From Sinanaerobacter chloroacetimidivorans (GTDB lineage Bacteria; Bacillota; Clostridia; Peptostreptococcales; Anaerovoracaceae), in contig NZ_JAGSND010000003.1 of assembly GCF_018128545.1 (NCBI RefSeq), positions 186,001 through 250,000 on the forward strand: 64,000 nt of DNA, in the 5' to 3' direction. The notes beneath the pieces were generated by a model. It was not told the DNA's origin. It made no database searches and saw only the letters and a list, made by a program, of their open reading frames with translations. The position numbers were made by a program, and so were the translations under genes. Each line of letters starts with the position of its first letter. Positions within the stretch are counted from its first letter, which is position 1. Shown one piece after another: positions 52,201 through 61,200 of this stretch.

Positions 52201-53271
52201 ATGAGATTTGTGCCAACCTATTGCCTCAGAGAGGGAATGATTTTAGGAGATAATCTTTACAGTAATTCTGGAGATTTAATGTTATCCTGCGGAACGGTTC
52301 TTACCGGTGAATATGTAAAATCAATTGAAAGATTGCAGTACAACGGCGTTTATATTGACGATGATATTTCAAAGGATATCCCCATTATCACAGTGATCAA
52401 TGACAGTGTCAGAGCCCAGACCGTGAAGGGCATCAAAGATATTTTTATACACTGTGAAAAAGGAAATAAAAATGTAAAAAATGACTTTAAATCGGCTAAG
52501 CTTCAGATTGAAAACATAGTGGACGAGATCTTCAAAAATAGAAATCTCATGGTCAATATGATCGATATGAAGGTCTTTGACGATTATACCTATTATCACT
52601 CCGTAAATGTTGCTGTTCTTTCTATCGTACTGGGAGTTGCCTTGGATATGGACAGGGATGAACTGTGCAATCTCGGATTTGCAGCACTTCTTCACGATAT
52701 CGGAAAAGTATTTATCAATAAAGATATCTTAAATAAAAAGGGTCAGCTCACTCATACGGAGTTTGAGGAAATCAAAACTCACTCTTTATTGGGCTGCAAT
52801 CATATTAAAAAGGGTTATGGTGTCTCCAATGCTGCTTATATGGGAATCTTGGATCACCATGAAAAGTATGAGGGCGGAGGATATCCCAACAACCTGCAAG
52901 GGGAGAGGATTTCCTGGTACGGCAGGATTATAGCGGTGGCAGATGTCTATGACGCACTGACATCGGATCGTCCCTATCGAAAGTCTTTGCTGCCGTCAGA
53001 TGCCATGGAATACATAATGGCTTCTACTATGACTTTGTTCGACCCCAGGGTGGTAGAGGTTTTTGTAAAAAAGATAGCGCCTTATCCTATTGGAACTTGT
53101 GTACGTCTCAGCAACGGGCTTACGGGCATTGTCGTGGAAAATTATGAGGATCTCTGCATGAGGCCCAGAGTGAGAATTTTTATGGATAAGGAACAGCAGG
53201 ATATTGACCCCTACGAAATTGAATTAGCAGATTATCAATCTTTAAATATAACCGTTATTGAAATTGTTTAG
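52201..53271 (+). CDS. HD-GYP domain phosphodiesterase (c-di-GMP hydrolase candidate)
   Basis: The 356-residue protein has an N-terminal ~110-residue region, then the HD core: YHSVNVAVLSIVLG, LLHDIGKVFINKDILNKKG, HSLLGCNHI, GILDHHEKYEGGGYPNNLQG with the GYP motif, and IIAVADVYDALTSDRPYRKS. Canonical metal ligands are present, so c-di-GMP hydrolysis to pGpG or GMP is plausible. A GACGAGGAG-type ribosome binding site precedes the ATG. The DnaJ-GGDEF-like gene follows by 11 bases, linking both proteins to the same signalling task. Motility genes follow on the opposite strand. Confidence 0.93.
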   Translation: MRFVPTYCLREGMILGDNLYSNSGDLMLSCGTVLTGEYVKSIERLQYNGVYIDDDISKDIPIITVINDSVRAQTVKGIKDIFIHCEKGNKNVKNDFKSAKLQIENIVDEIFKNRNLMVNMIDMKVFDDYTYYHSVNVAVLSIVLGVALDMDRDELCNLGFAALLHDIGKVFINKDILNKKGQLTHTEFEEIKTHSLLGCNHIKKGYGVSNAAYMGILDHHEKYEGGGYPNNLQGERISWYGRIIAVADVYDALTSDRPYRKSLLPSDAMEYIMASTMTLFDPRVVEVFVKKIAPYPIGTCVRLSNGLTGIVVENYEDLCMRPRVRIFMDKEQQDIDPYEIELADYQSLNITVIEIV

Positions 53272-53282
53272 TAAACTGGGAC

Positions 53283-54569
53283 ATGATGATGACAAAACAC
53301 AATGATTACTATAGAACGCTGCAGGTTCATCATGATGCAGGACAGGATGTAATCGATGCAGCATATCGTTGCTTATGCAAAATGTATCATCCTGATTTAA
53401 ATCAAAACCCGTCAGCCGCAGAAAAAATGAAATTCATCAATATTGCTTATGGAATCCTGGGAGATGAAAAAAAACGCAGGATTTATCATATCGAATGGCT
53501 GAAAAATCAGGTGGTAAAGCCTGCGTCTACACCTACACCTACACCAAGTCCGGCAAAACATACCGTCAGAGACGAGAAACTGGATACCGATCTTGCCGCT
53601 AAGGTTCTTGACGAATTCTTCCGCGATACCGTAAATGAGTCCTGGGAGAGCGCATATCAAAAATTAACTTCTGTTGATCAAAACAATATTCCCCGGGAAG
53701 ACTTTCTGGAATGGAAGAAGGCTGTCTCACAAATGTACCGCCTTGGCAACTATAAAATCACCTTTTTTAGAAAATATCAAAATTGTGATTATGCCGGGGT
53801 TATTTATCCTGTGATCTATCAGTTTTCCGTAGCACTTACGGAAATGCAGATCGTAACCGGCCGTATCAGTGAGGAGGTCACCCAGAAGTATGTGGCCTTT
53901 AATGGGGATGGCTGCAGGGTTTGCCTTGGATATCTGGATTTAAAGCCAACAATTAAGAAATTTAAATATCTTGCTCAGGCTCTGCCCAAAATGGATAAGG
54001 ATGAGATCTTCATGAAGGCTGTGGCTAAAATTGATCCTCTGACGGGAGTATTAAGCCTGTCGGGATTCAAGGAACAGGCAGAGCGGGAAATGCTTCGGAG
54101 CTGCAGGTACGGCAATCCTCTCACCATGGCGGTAGTTACCGTAAAGCCTTCCCAATCCCAGGATGACACCCTGGAAGAATATCAACTGGACGCCTGCATC
54201 TCTTACATTTCTGAGATCTTATGCGGAAACATCAGAAAAACCGACATGATCGGCAGGTGTGATGATTCCTCCTTTGGGATTCTCTTTACGGAAACAAAGC
54301 AGGAGGATGCGGAAGAGGCGTTGAACAAATTGCTGGAACTATGCCAGAAAGATGATTTTTTAAGCTTTCAGTTATGCACTGCCATAGCAAATTTGAATAT
54401 CGGCGACGTAGAACTTAGCCTGAAAGAAGCAATGGAAAGAGTCGTTCCGAGAGAGAAGGTAAAAGAAGAAACTTCTCCGCTCGAAGCCGAAGAGAAAGCT
54501 GCAAAATTAGGAAAATACAAATTGTCGGATATTCTCGGTTTCAACAAACGAGGGAAGAACCATTTTTAA
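53283..54569 (+). CDS. DnaJ-domain protein fused to a degenerate GGDEF domain
   Basis: The 428-residue protein has an N-terminal J-domain (residues 6-68) with the HPD motif in CKMYHPDLNQ. A linker of Thr-Pro repeats and a central helical domain of unknown type follow. The C-terminal region DPLTGVLSLSGFKEQAEREMLR...CGNIRKTDMIGRCDDSSFGILF has the GGDEF fold layout, but the active-site GGDEF is replaced by RCDDS. It should therefore not make c-di-GMP, though it might bind it or act structurally. Which of three successive ATG codons (53283, 53286, 53289) is used is unclear, since no strong ribosome binding site precedes them. Confidence 0.8.
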   Translation: MMMTKHNDYYRTLQVHHDAGQDVIDAAYRCLCKMYHPDLNQNPSAAEKMKFINIAYGILGDEKKRRIYHIEWLKNQVVKPASTPTPTPSPAKHTVRDEKLDTDLAAKVLDEFFRDTVNESWESAYQKLTSVDQNNIPREDFLEWKKAVSQMYRLGNYKITFFRKYQNCDYAGVIYPVIYQFSVALTEMQIVTGRISEEVTQKYVAFNGDGCRVCLGYLDLKPTIKKFKYLAQALPKMDKDEIFMKAVAKIDPLTGVLSLSGFKEQAEREMLRSCRYGNPLTMAVVTVKPSQSQDDTLEEYQLDACISYISEILCGNIRKTDMIGRCDDSSFGILFTETKQEDAEEALNKLLELCQKDDFLSFQLCTAIANLNIGDVELSLKEAMERVVPREKVKEETSPLEAEEKAAKLGKYKLSDILGFNKRGKNHF

Positions 54570-54588
54570 GAATAGAACTGTAAGTGAA

Positions 54589-54612
54589 GACCCGCCGGCA
54601 TGCCGGCGGGTC
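54589..54612. terminator. GC-rich terminator after the DnaJ-GGDEF gene
   Basis: A perfect 12-bp palindromic stem (gacccgccggca/tgccggcgggtc) is followed by CCTTTG. The T-run is weak, but the stem is very stable. Confidence 0.7.
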
Positions 54613-54708
54613 CCTTTGTTAATTCGGGCCATTTGTTCGGGTCTTTTGTCTTGATACTTGCTTATTCACTGATTACTTTTTTAATTCTATTATTTTTTTA
54701 TTCTCTGA

Positions 54709-55128
54709 TTACTTTTTATAATTCATCCGGCTGCCGTTTTGAGGCATGGATGGAGAACCGTATTGAGACATGGACTGGGAACCGTATTGCATCATTTTCT
54801 GCTGCTGAACATTGGATTTTATCGATTCAAGGATAGTATCCTGTTCCTTCCGGATCAATTTCCCTGTATCCCGGTCCAAATCCAGAATAAGCTTAATCAA
54901 CCGATCTATTTCTTTATTTTGTTCGTCTGAAAGGCCAAGGAGAAGTTCGCCGTCAGAAGCAGACTCCATCAGCTGTATCTCTTCTATAATCTTATTTCTT
55001 CTGTATAGGATATCATCCAATGATTCCCAATTGTCCAGGCTGCTCATCAGCTCTTCACTCAAAGTCAGACATTGCTTTAAAAGCGCCATTTTTCTGGAAT
55101 AGAATTCGTTCACCGTAAGATTGCTCAT
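54709..55128 (-). CDS. FliT/FlgN-like flagellar chaperone candidate
   Basis: The 139-residue protein is helical (residues 1-105) with a low-complexity tail of YGSQSM/YGSPSM/NGS repeats. Position and size match the export chaperones FliT or FlgN, which guard the filament cap protein FliD or the hook-associated proteins. It is directly downstream of fliS and fliD. The ATG at 55128 follows AAGGA; sequence alone does not settle FliT against FlgN. Confidence 0.7.
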   Translation of the reverse strand: MSNLTVNEFYSRKMALLKQCLTLSEELMSSLDNWESLDDILYRRNKIIEEIQLMESASDGELLLGLSDEQNKEIDRLIKLILDLDRDTGKLIRKEQDTILESIKSNVQQQKMMQYGSQSMSQYGSPSMPQNGSRMNYKK

Positions 55129-55158
55129 ATACAAAATCCTTCCGTTTCCAAGAACTGT

Positions 55159-55536
55159 CTATTTATTGATTCTTGCCAGCTTTTCAGCCTGCCTGAAGGT
55201 GACCTTGAATTCATCAATAATCACTAAAAGTTCTTTCATCAAAGCTACATCCTGATTGGCATTTGCAACCCCAAGCTGATTAAAAAGGAAAAGATACATA
55301 TCGTTTAGCTCCAGAGAAATTGCATATTTCATGTCCAAGGAAAAATTCAGCGTTGAGATAATTTTCTGCGCCTTTGCGATACAGTTGTAGGCCTTTACAG
55401 ATTCACCTCTGTTTGTGAAGAATATGGCAGTACTTACCTGTTTGGACGCTTCTTCAAAGAGCTTTACAACGATCTCTCCCTTGGTAAGCGTTTCTAAAGA
55501 CTGCGTTTTATATTGCTGATATAAATTAGCTTGCAT
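55159..55536 (-). CDS. fliS: Flagellar export chaperone FliS
   Basis: The 125-residue protein shows the FliS pattern LYQQYKTQSLETLTKGEIVVKLFEEASKQVSTA and YNCIAKAQKIISTLNFSLDMKYAISLELNDMYLFLFNQLGVAN. It binds flagellin in the cytoplasm and prevents its aggregation before export. It lies between fliD and the FliT-like gene, the usual order. Flagellin itself is not in the window. Confidence 0.95.
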   Translation of the reverse strand: MQANLYQQYKTQSLETLTKGEIVVKLFEEASKQVSTAIFFTNRGESVKAYNCIAKAQKIISTLNFSLDMKYAISLELNDMYLFLFNQLGVANANQDVALMKELLVIIDEFKVTFRQAEKLARINK

Positions 55537-55562
55537 AATGATTACCTTTCCCTCTCTTTATA

Positions 55563-57473
55563 TCAAGATCCGCTGGAAAACTGAGTCAGTATTGAGCTTT
55601 GGGTATTCAGCTGCTGCAAAGCCGTTTCCATAGCGGTAAACTTCTTCCAGAGTCTGGATTCTTCGTTGGTCAGTCTTGTCTGCAGTGTCGTTATATACTT
55701 ATTGGTTCTTTCAATTTTTTCCGTAATATTATTTTCCGTATCGGACATGGTGGATTCCATACCGGCTGCTTCAATCAGACTTCCGCGAGTCCCTTGGGGC
55801 CCGGAGGTTTTAATGGCATCATTGATGATAGAATTAAGCTGATTGCTGATTCCATTTGTTGAAGCAAAGAGCTCTCTGATTTCCGTTCCCTTTGTCTCCA
55901 ATGCTGTCTTCAGCTTTTCTTCATCGATTTGAAGCTTTCCGTTTTCCGTATAGCCTGCGGAGGTGATTCCCATGCTATAAAGGGAAGTACCATTCACGGT
56001 AAGCCCTGTCATCAAAAGATTCATCTTTGAGGAAATTCCTTTCAGGATGCTGTCTCCTCTTAAGAGGCCGGACTTGGCTTTTTCCTCCCATTTTGTGATT
56101 TCTGTTTCACTCATCTCATCCTTTTGTTTATCGGATAGCGGAGCGTAATCACTGTATACCTTTTCTTTCACCAGACCGTTGATCAAGTCCACCATGGAAT
56201 TGTAATCTTCAACGAATTTTTTAATAGAGTTCATTAAAGAAGTGGTATCTGTCTTCATCGTTAAAGTAACGGCTTCATCGGTGGTATTATTGAGTTCTAT
56301 ATTGACTCCGTCAATGGTAATGCTGTTGGAGCTTCTGACAATTTCCTCTCCGTTTACCGACAATATGGCATTCTTGCCATAAGTCATAGCTGCATCGTCG
56401 CCCGTAAGACCGAAAGCATGCATCAGACCACCTGCATCTTCATTAATAACGATATTATCACCGGAGCCGCTGGTTTTCGAGGTCATGGTAAACTGATCGG
56501 TAATAGAGGAGTAGGAGATGGTTACACCTGCTTTGCTGCTATTGATCCTGCTCATGACGGACTCTAATGTATCGTACTTGCTGACTGAAAACTCCACGGA
56601 GTTGATGGAAAACGTGTAAGTATCCTGACTTGCCAGCTCAGTTGAGAGGGGCAGGTCGCCAATCATGGCGTGTGAAGAAAGCTTATTGGACTGTGCGAAG
56701 CTGAAGCCCAGTGCATTCAGTACGGAAGTATCATCCCCAATTCCATATACGGTGGCAGTAGACCCCGGTGATGAGAATGTCAATTGATCATTCACGATAC
56801 TTGCTGTAATGACACTTTTGGTTTCCCCTGAGGAATTGGTATACGTTCCGAATGCTGTATCTAAAGTAGCCTGAAAAGCCTGCTGCAGATCGCCAGCAGT
56901 ACTAGTGCCGTCTATGGAAGACATATCAAAGGTAATGACTTTTGTTTTACCGTCAAGTGAAACATAAAGGGACTTTCCGTCCAGACTTGACGCTAAAGAT
57001 TGTATATCGGCACTTGTTAAGGTACCGGCAGTTTCGGTAGCCAGTGATCCCGTCAGTCCTTTTGAGATTAAGGCAGGTCCCTTCACGGTTTGGTAGGTAG
57101 CCAGCTGCTTGATGGAATTTATGGTCATAGTGCCTGTACTTGCCGAAGATGTGGAGGAAGCGGTTACTGCCGTGGAAGATGAGGTTACCGCTACCGTATT
57201 AAAAAACGAGGCACTTCTGAAGTTGGTGGAAGACAATACATCCAGATAGCTGCTCTGAAACTTTTTCAGTGCTGAAGACACCGAGCGATATCCGATTTGC
57301 TTCCATTCTAATTTTTGAACACTCTGTTGTTGTTTCAGGATTTTTTCCCTGCTGGTTGCAGTCATATTTTCAACGAGTTCGTCAATATCCATTCCTGAGA
57401 CCAGGCCGCCAAGACCTGTTTTTGCGGATAGAGAAGATAATGTGCTGCTGCTTGTTGAATTAACTGTTGCCAT
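55563..57473 (-). CDS. fliD: Flagellar hook-associated protein 2 (filament cap)
   Basis: The 636-residue protein has FliD_N near residues 20-120 (GLGGLVSGMDIDELVENMTATSREKILKQQQSVQKLEWKQIGYRSV) and the FliD_C domain near 350-620, ending in a helical TNEESRLWKKFTAMETALQQLN. It caps the growing filament and guides flagellin folding. GGGGGTG precedes the ATG. A sigma-28-like promoter lies 28 bases upstream of the start. Confidence 0.95.
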   Translation of the reverse strand: MATVNSTSSSTLSSLSAKTGLGGLVSGMDIDELVENMTATSREKILKQQQSVQKLEWKQIGYRSVSSALKKFQSSYLDVLSSTNFRSASFFNTVAVTSSSTAVTASSTSSASTGTMTINSIKQLATYQTVKGPALISKGLTGSLATETAGTLTSADIQSLASSLDGKSLYVSLDGKTKVITFDMSSIDGTSTAGDLQQAFQATLDTAFGTYTNSSGETKSVITASIVNDQLTFSSPGSTATVYGIGDDTSVLNALGFSFAQSNKLSSHAMIGDLPLSTELASQDTYTFSINSVEFSVSKYDTLESVMSRINSSKAGVTISYSSITDQFTMTSKTSGSGDNIVINEDAGGLMHAFGLTGDDAAMTYGKNAILSVNGEEIVRSSNSITIDGVNIELNNTTDEAVTLTMKTDTTSLMNSIKKFVEDYNSMVDLINGLVKEKVYSDYAPLSDKQKDEMSETEITKWEEKAKSGLLRGDSILKGISSKMNLLMTGLTVNGTSLYSMGITSAGYTENGKLQIDEEKLKTALETKGTEIRELFASTNGISNQLNSIINDAIKTSGPQGTRGSLIEAAGMESTMSDTENNITEKIERTNKYITTLQTRLTNEESRLWKKFTAMETALQQLNTQSSILTQFSSGS

Positions 57474-57500
57474 ATAAATACACCCCCTTGTACATATAGT

Positions 57501-57527
57501 ATATCGACAATTTTCTGGAAAACTTAA
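57501..57527 (-). promoter_or_regulatory. Sigma-28-like promoter upstream of fliD
   Basis: On the minus strand, TTAA, 15 nt, then GTCGATAT resembles the sigma-28 (SigD/FliA) consensus TAAA-N15-GCCGATAA. Its placement ahead of fliD suits a late flagellar gene. Confidence 0.6.
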
Positions 57528-57541
57528 CCAGAAAGTGCAAA

Positions 57542-58354
57542 TTAATAGCCTTTTTGATAAATTGACGGCTTAATATACTTAAATTTATGATCACAGGCGG
57601 ACAAGGATTCACTGTGTCCGATAAAGAAATATCCGCCCGGAAGCAATACATCATAGAATTTATTGATGATTTCATTTTTTGTAGGCATATCGAAATAAAT
57701 CATCACATTTCTGCAAAAGATCGCCTGAAACGGTTTTTTGAATTCAAAAGGTGATAATAAATTAAAATTTCGGTAGGCCACGTTTTTTCTTAAATTTTCG
57801 GAGACGACAAAACGCTGTTCGTCATGAGCTCTGAAATATTTTTTAATCCAGCTGTGGGGAACATCGGACAATTCTTCCCTGGAATAGATCCCGTTTTTCG
57901 CTATGGTTAAAACCTTATTGGAAATGTCCGAAGCCAGTATGGTGCTGTCCCATTCCTGTGCGGCAGATCCCAGATATTCCTGGGTGATCATGGACAGAGT
58001 ATAGGGTTCTTGTCCGGAAGAACAGCCTGCACTCCAGACTCTGAGGTCACGGACCTTCAGGGTTTTGTCCACCCAGGGCAGTACGATATCCTTATAAAAT
58101 TCAAAATGTTCATTTTCCCGAAAGAAATAGGTATGGTTCGTAGTCAGTTTATTGATTAGCATGGTCATCTCGTCATTGACTCTATCGTTTTTGGCATATT
58201 CAAAATAATCCATATAATTATCAAAGCCCAGATCAGAGATGTAGTTGCTTAAACGTCCCTCGATGAGAGGTCGTTTTTGGGTGAGATTCACGCCATAATG
58301 TGTTTTGATATAGCTGGTAATTGTTTTAAATTCGTCATCTTTCAGATAGATCAT
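57542..58354 (-). CDS. cheR: CheR chemoreceptor methyltransferase
   Basis: The 270-residue protein has an N-terminal helical domain, then a SAM-dependent fold with VWSAGCSSGQEPYTLSMI (about residue 105), the ILASDISNKVL acidic site, IFCRNVMIYFD and GGYFFIGHSESL. It methylates glutamates of chemoreceptors. AAGGAG precedes the ATG. It follows cheA by 27 bases on the same strand. Confidence 0.95.
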   Translation of the reverse strand: MIYLKDDEFKTITSYIKTHYGVNLTQKRPLIEGRLSNYISDLGFDNYMDYFEYAKNDRVNDEMTMLINKLTTNHTYFFRENEHFEFYKDIVLPWVDKTLKVRDLRVWSAGCSSGQEPYTLSMITQEYLGSAAQEWDSTILASDISNKVLTIAKNGIYSREELSDVPHSWIKKYFRAHDEQRFVVSENLRKNVAYRNFNLLSPFEFKKPFQAIFCRNVMIYFDMPTKNEIINKFYDVLLPGGYFFIGHSESLSACDHKFKYIKPSIYQKGY

Positions 58355-58381
58355 AGATGAGAGGCTCCTTCCATGGTCTTG

Positions 58382-60583
58382 CTAATAGCGATTGATAATA
58401 CTTTGTACGTCCAGGATCAGGCTGATGCTGCCGTCTCCCAGTATGGTGCAGCCTGCAATTCCTTTTCCCTTGGCGGAATAACGGCTCAGGTATACAGGAA
58501 GCGGCTTAACCACCACCTGATGCTTGCCCACCAGTTCGTCTGCAAAAAGGCATGCCAGCTGATCTCCGGAATCCACAAGCAGCAGAATTCCATCCTCAAT
58601 TTTGGTCAGGGTATCCTCCAGGTGGAAAATCTTATGCAGCCGGATAATTGGATAGCAGACACCGCGGATCATGATCATTTCATTATTGTCAGGATCCTTC
58701 AGCAGCTGCTTGGTGGTAGCTTTAAAGGATTCCCGGATATTGGTAATGGGAACGGCATATACATTGCCTCCCACTTTGATTTCCATACTTGAAATAATAG
58801 CAAGTGTCAATGGAATCTTGAAGAAAATATTGGTACCGGAGCCCTTTACGCTTTCGATGGTTACGGTTCCGCCGATTTTCTCGATATTCTTTTTCACAAC
58901 GTCCATACCCACGCCTCTTCCGGAAAACTCCGTAACGGCCTCCTTAGTGGAAAAGCCCGGGGCGGTAAGGAGGTTGAAGATCTCTTTTTCGGTATATTCG
59001 TTTTCCGGCTTGGTCAGGAGATTTTTTTCCCTTGCTTTGGCCAGAATCATTTCCGTATCCAGTCCTTTGCCGTCGTCACTGACAGATATGATAATATCTC
59101 CGCCTACGTTCTGGGCAGAAAGAATGATTTGCCCTACAGGATCCTTTTTAGCGGCAATACGGCCGGCCTTATCCTCGATAGCGTGGTCCATGGCATTTCT
59201 GACCAAATGCATCAATGGATCGGCAATACCGTCGATGATGGTTTTATCTACCTCGGTGGTTTCACCCATTACGATAAGATCTACCTCTTTTGATAATTTC
59301 TTACCCATATCTCTGACGATACGGCGCATCTTTTGGAAAGTAGCGGCTATGGGCACCATTCGGATAGACATTACAATATCCTGCAGCTCGTCTGTAAGCT
59401 TTCTCAGCTGCCTTGCAGCTTTGTTGAAGCTGTCCAGCTCCAAACCTGCAAGATCGGCATTTCCGGAAACCATGGACTCGGTGATTACAATTTCGCCGAC
59501 CAGATCCATGAGGGTATCCAGTTTATTTAAATCAACGTTGATCAGATTTTGCTTTCCGGATTTTGCTTTACCGGCATCTGAAGAAGAATCGGAATCATTT
59601 AGATTGTTTTTGGCAACAGCTCCTGTTTTCTTCTGTTCCTCCTCCGGCATAGAAGCTTCCGGTTCCTTTTTATCCGTATCTTTTGGCAATCCACTGATAA
59701 AGTCCACTTTTGATACAGAAAGGGTGCCCTTTGCAGCGGCTTCTATTTCTCCCGCTGTCATATTTGTCTGGAAGCTGCAGAAAAACCCGCTGTGTGAAAT
59801 AATCTCGGAGGCTTCAGGATTGGTACTCAACTCGTCCGGAATGGTTTCCAGTACCTGACCCAAGGTGTCCAGCTTGTTTACCAGCATATAGGCCCGAATA
59901 TTTTCCATTTGGCAATCTTCTGTGAAACGGATATGCAGGTAGAAGGTCTTTCCGTCTCCTGATGGATCCGCCGCCGAAACGGGCTCGGAAGCTGTACTTT
60001 CAGCCGATGTTTCATAGGATGCGGCACTTTCTGCTGCAGTGATTTCTGTTGCACTGATTTCCGCAGGCTCCTGAGCTGCCTTTTCCGCTTTTTTCTTTGA
60101 TGAAGCCTTTTTCTCTGCGGCAGGCTTGGAGCCGGCAGGTTTGGCAGCTTTGGCTTTGCTGTCGGAACTCTGTCCGTTCATTTTGTCCAGAAGATCCAGG
60201 ATCTCGCCGATGAGGTCCTCGTTCTCTGTGGAAAGTTTTTGATTCTGCTGAATCTTTTCTACTTCTTCCTTTAAAAAGTCGGATACTTTTAATACAACAT
60301 CGAAAAGCTCGTTAAAATAATTATCATCAATTCCGTTTTCACGAATAACATAAAATAAGTCTTCCAGTTTATGGGAAACGTGTGATATGGTATCAAACTC
60401 CATCATGGCAGAAGAACCTTTTATCGTATGCATGATACGGAAGATTTCGTTGACATTTTCAGTAGAAAGGTTTTCTTCTTTTTCTGACTGGAGCAATATT
60501 TCATCTAACTGATCTAGCAGGGTTGTTGATTCGAATAGGTATAATTCCAACATGGAATCATTCGTAAAATCATAGTCACTCAT
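58382..60583 (-). CDS. cheA: Chemotaxis histidine kinase CheA
   Basis: The 733-residue protein has all CheA parts. The Hpt domain has phosphorylation site His52 (RIMHTIKGSS). A linker rich in Lys/Ala/Glu/Ser (about 130-205) and a P2-like domain (YLHIRFTEDCQMENIRAYML) follow. The dimerisation helices start at NLINVDLNKLDTLMDLVGEIVI. The ATPase has HLVRNAMDHAIE, SDDGKGLD and GRGVGMDVVKKN. The CheW-like domain begins near 600. I prefer the ATG at 60583, with AAAGGTGG eight bases before it; 60589 is too close to that site. CheW, CheY and CheB genes are not in the window. Confidence 0.95.
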   Translation of the reverse strand: MSDYDFTNDSMLELYLFESTTLLDQLDEILLQSEKEENLSTENVNEIFRIMHTIKGSSAMMEFDTISHVSHKLEDLFYVIRENGIDDNYFNELFDVVLKVSDFLKEEVEKIQQNQKLSTENEDLIGEILDLLDKMNGQSSDSKAKAAKPAGSKPAAEKKASSKKKAEKAAQEPAEISATEITAAESAASYETSAESTASEPVSAADPSGDGKTFYLHIRFTEDCQMENIRAYMLVNKLDTLGQVLETIPDELSTNPEASEIISHSGFFCSFQTNMTAGEIEAAAKGTLSVSKVDFISGLPKDTDKKEPEASMPEEEQKKTGAVAKNNLNDSDSSSDAGKAKSGKQNLINVDLNKLDTLMDLVGEIVITESMVSGNADLAGLELDSFNKAARQLRKLTDELQDIVMSIRMVPIAATFQKMRRIVRDMGKKLSKEVDLIVMGETTEVDKTIIDGIADPLMHLVRNAMDHAIEDKAGRIAAKKDPVGQIILSAQNVGGDIIISVSDDGKGLDTEMILAKAREKNLLTKPENEYTEKEIFNLLTAPGFSTKEAVTEFSGRGVGMDVVKKNIEKIGGTVTIESVKGSGTNIFFKIPLTLAIISSMEIKVGGNVYAVPITNIRESFKATTKQLLKDPDNNEMIMIRGVCYPIIRLHKIFHLEDTLTKIEDGILLLVDSGDQLACLFADELVGKHQVVVKPLPVYLSRYSAKGKGIAGCTILGDGSISLILDVQSIINRY

Positions 60584-60640
60584 CGTCATTCCACCTTTTT
60601 CCTATATTTAGCAGATTCTATTTTTTTCTCTTCCTATTAT

Positions 60641-60668
60641 TTATCGACAATGTTGGAATAAAAATTAG
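60641..60668 (-). promoter_or_regulatory. Sigma-28-like promoter upstream of cheA
   Basis: On the minus strand, CTAA, 16 nt, then GTCGATAA. The -10 part matches the fliD element in seven of eight bases. A mirrored ATTGTCGAT at 60696-60704 on the plus strand shares the same core. Confidence 0.5.
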
Positions 60669-60707
60669 CATCTTTTACACGTTACGTCAAAATATATTGT
60701 CGATTTA

Positions 60708-60736
60708 TTGATTTTATCATAGATTAGAGATATAAT
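60708..60736 (+). promoter_or_regulatory. Sigma-A promoter for the XRE regulator
   Basis: TTGATT and TATAAT are separated by 17 nt. The -10 box overlaps an in-frame ATG at 60735, which rules that ATG out as the start for this transcript. Confidence 0.7.
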
Positions 60737-60791
60737 GGTAGCCAGATTTATGTTTAAAATTGAAATAGAAAAAGCAATGGAGGAACGATCA

Positions 60792-61163
60792 ATGGACCAA
60801 ATAAACAGCATTGCACGAAATAACATTAAACTGTATCGAAAAATGAGAAAAATGACCCAGAAGGAACTGGCAGAAGCTTTGGATGTGACTCACAGCTCTG
60901 TGTCTGCCTGGGAAATAGGAAAGAACTCCATTGACATGGAGCGTCTCAATGATATCTGCCGCATCCTGAATGTCAGCCTTGTAGAGATTCTGACAGAAAA
61001 CGAAGATGAAGAAAAAGTGCAGAAGGATGAGGAAAACAAGCAATTGATTGAATATGTAGAAAGACGGCCTGAGGTAAAGCGATTGCTTAAGACTACCATG
61101 GACTCAAGAAGTGATGATGTTGTGGTAGCCATCAAGCTTCTGGAAGCTTTGAAAAAAAGATAA
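60792..61163 (+). CDS. XRE-family transcriptional regulator
   Basis: The 123-residue protein has an N-terminal helix-turn-helix (ARNNIKLYRKMRKMTQKELAEALDVTHSSVSAWEIGKNSIDMERLNDICRILNVS, residues 7-61) and a charged helical tail. The ATG at 60792 is behind GGAGGA, and the promoter excludes earlier starts. It is divergent from cheA and sits before FliK-like and fhlB genes, so control of motility genes is possible. The protein could also repress its own promoter. Confidence 0.9.
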   Translation: MDQINSIARNNIKLYRKMRKMTQKELAEALDVTHSSVSAWEIGKNSIDMERLNDICRILNVSLVEILTENEDEEKVQKDEENKQLIEYVERRPEVKRLLKTTMDSRSDDVVVAIKLLEALKKR

Positions 61164-61200
61164 ACATGATGTTTTCCCCTGTTAGAAAAGGAGACCTGTT

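Noticed and set aside
58671..59858. Long plus-strand frame opposite cheA
   Set aside because: It lies completely within a well-supported gene on the other strand and has no family match; it arises from the codon bias of cheA.
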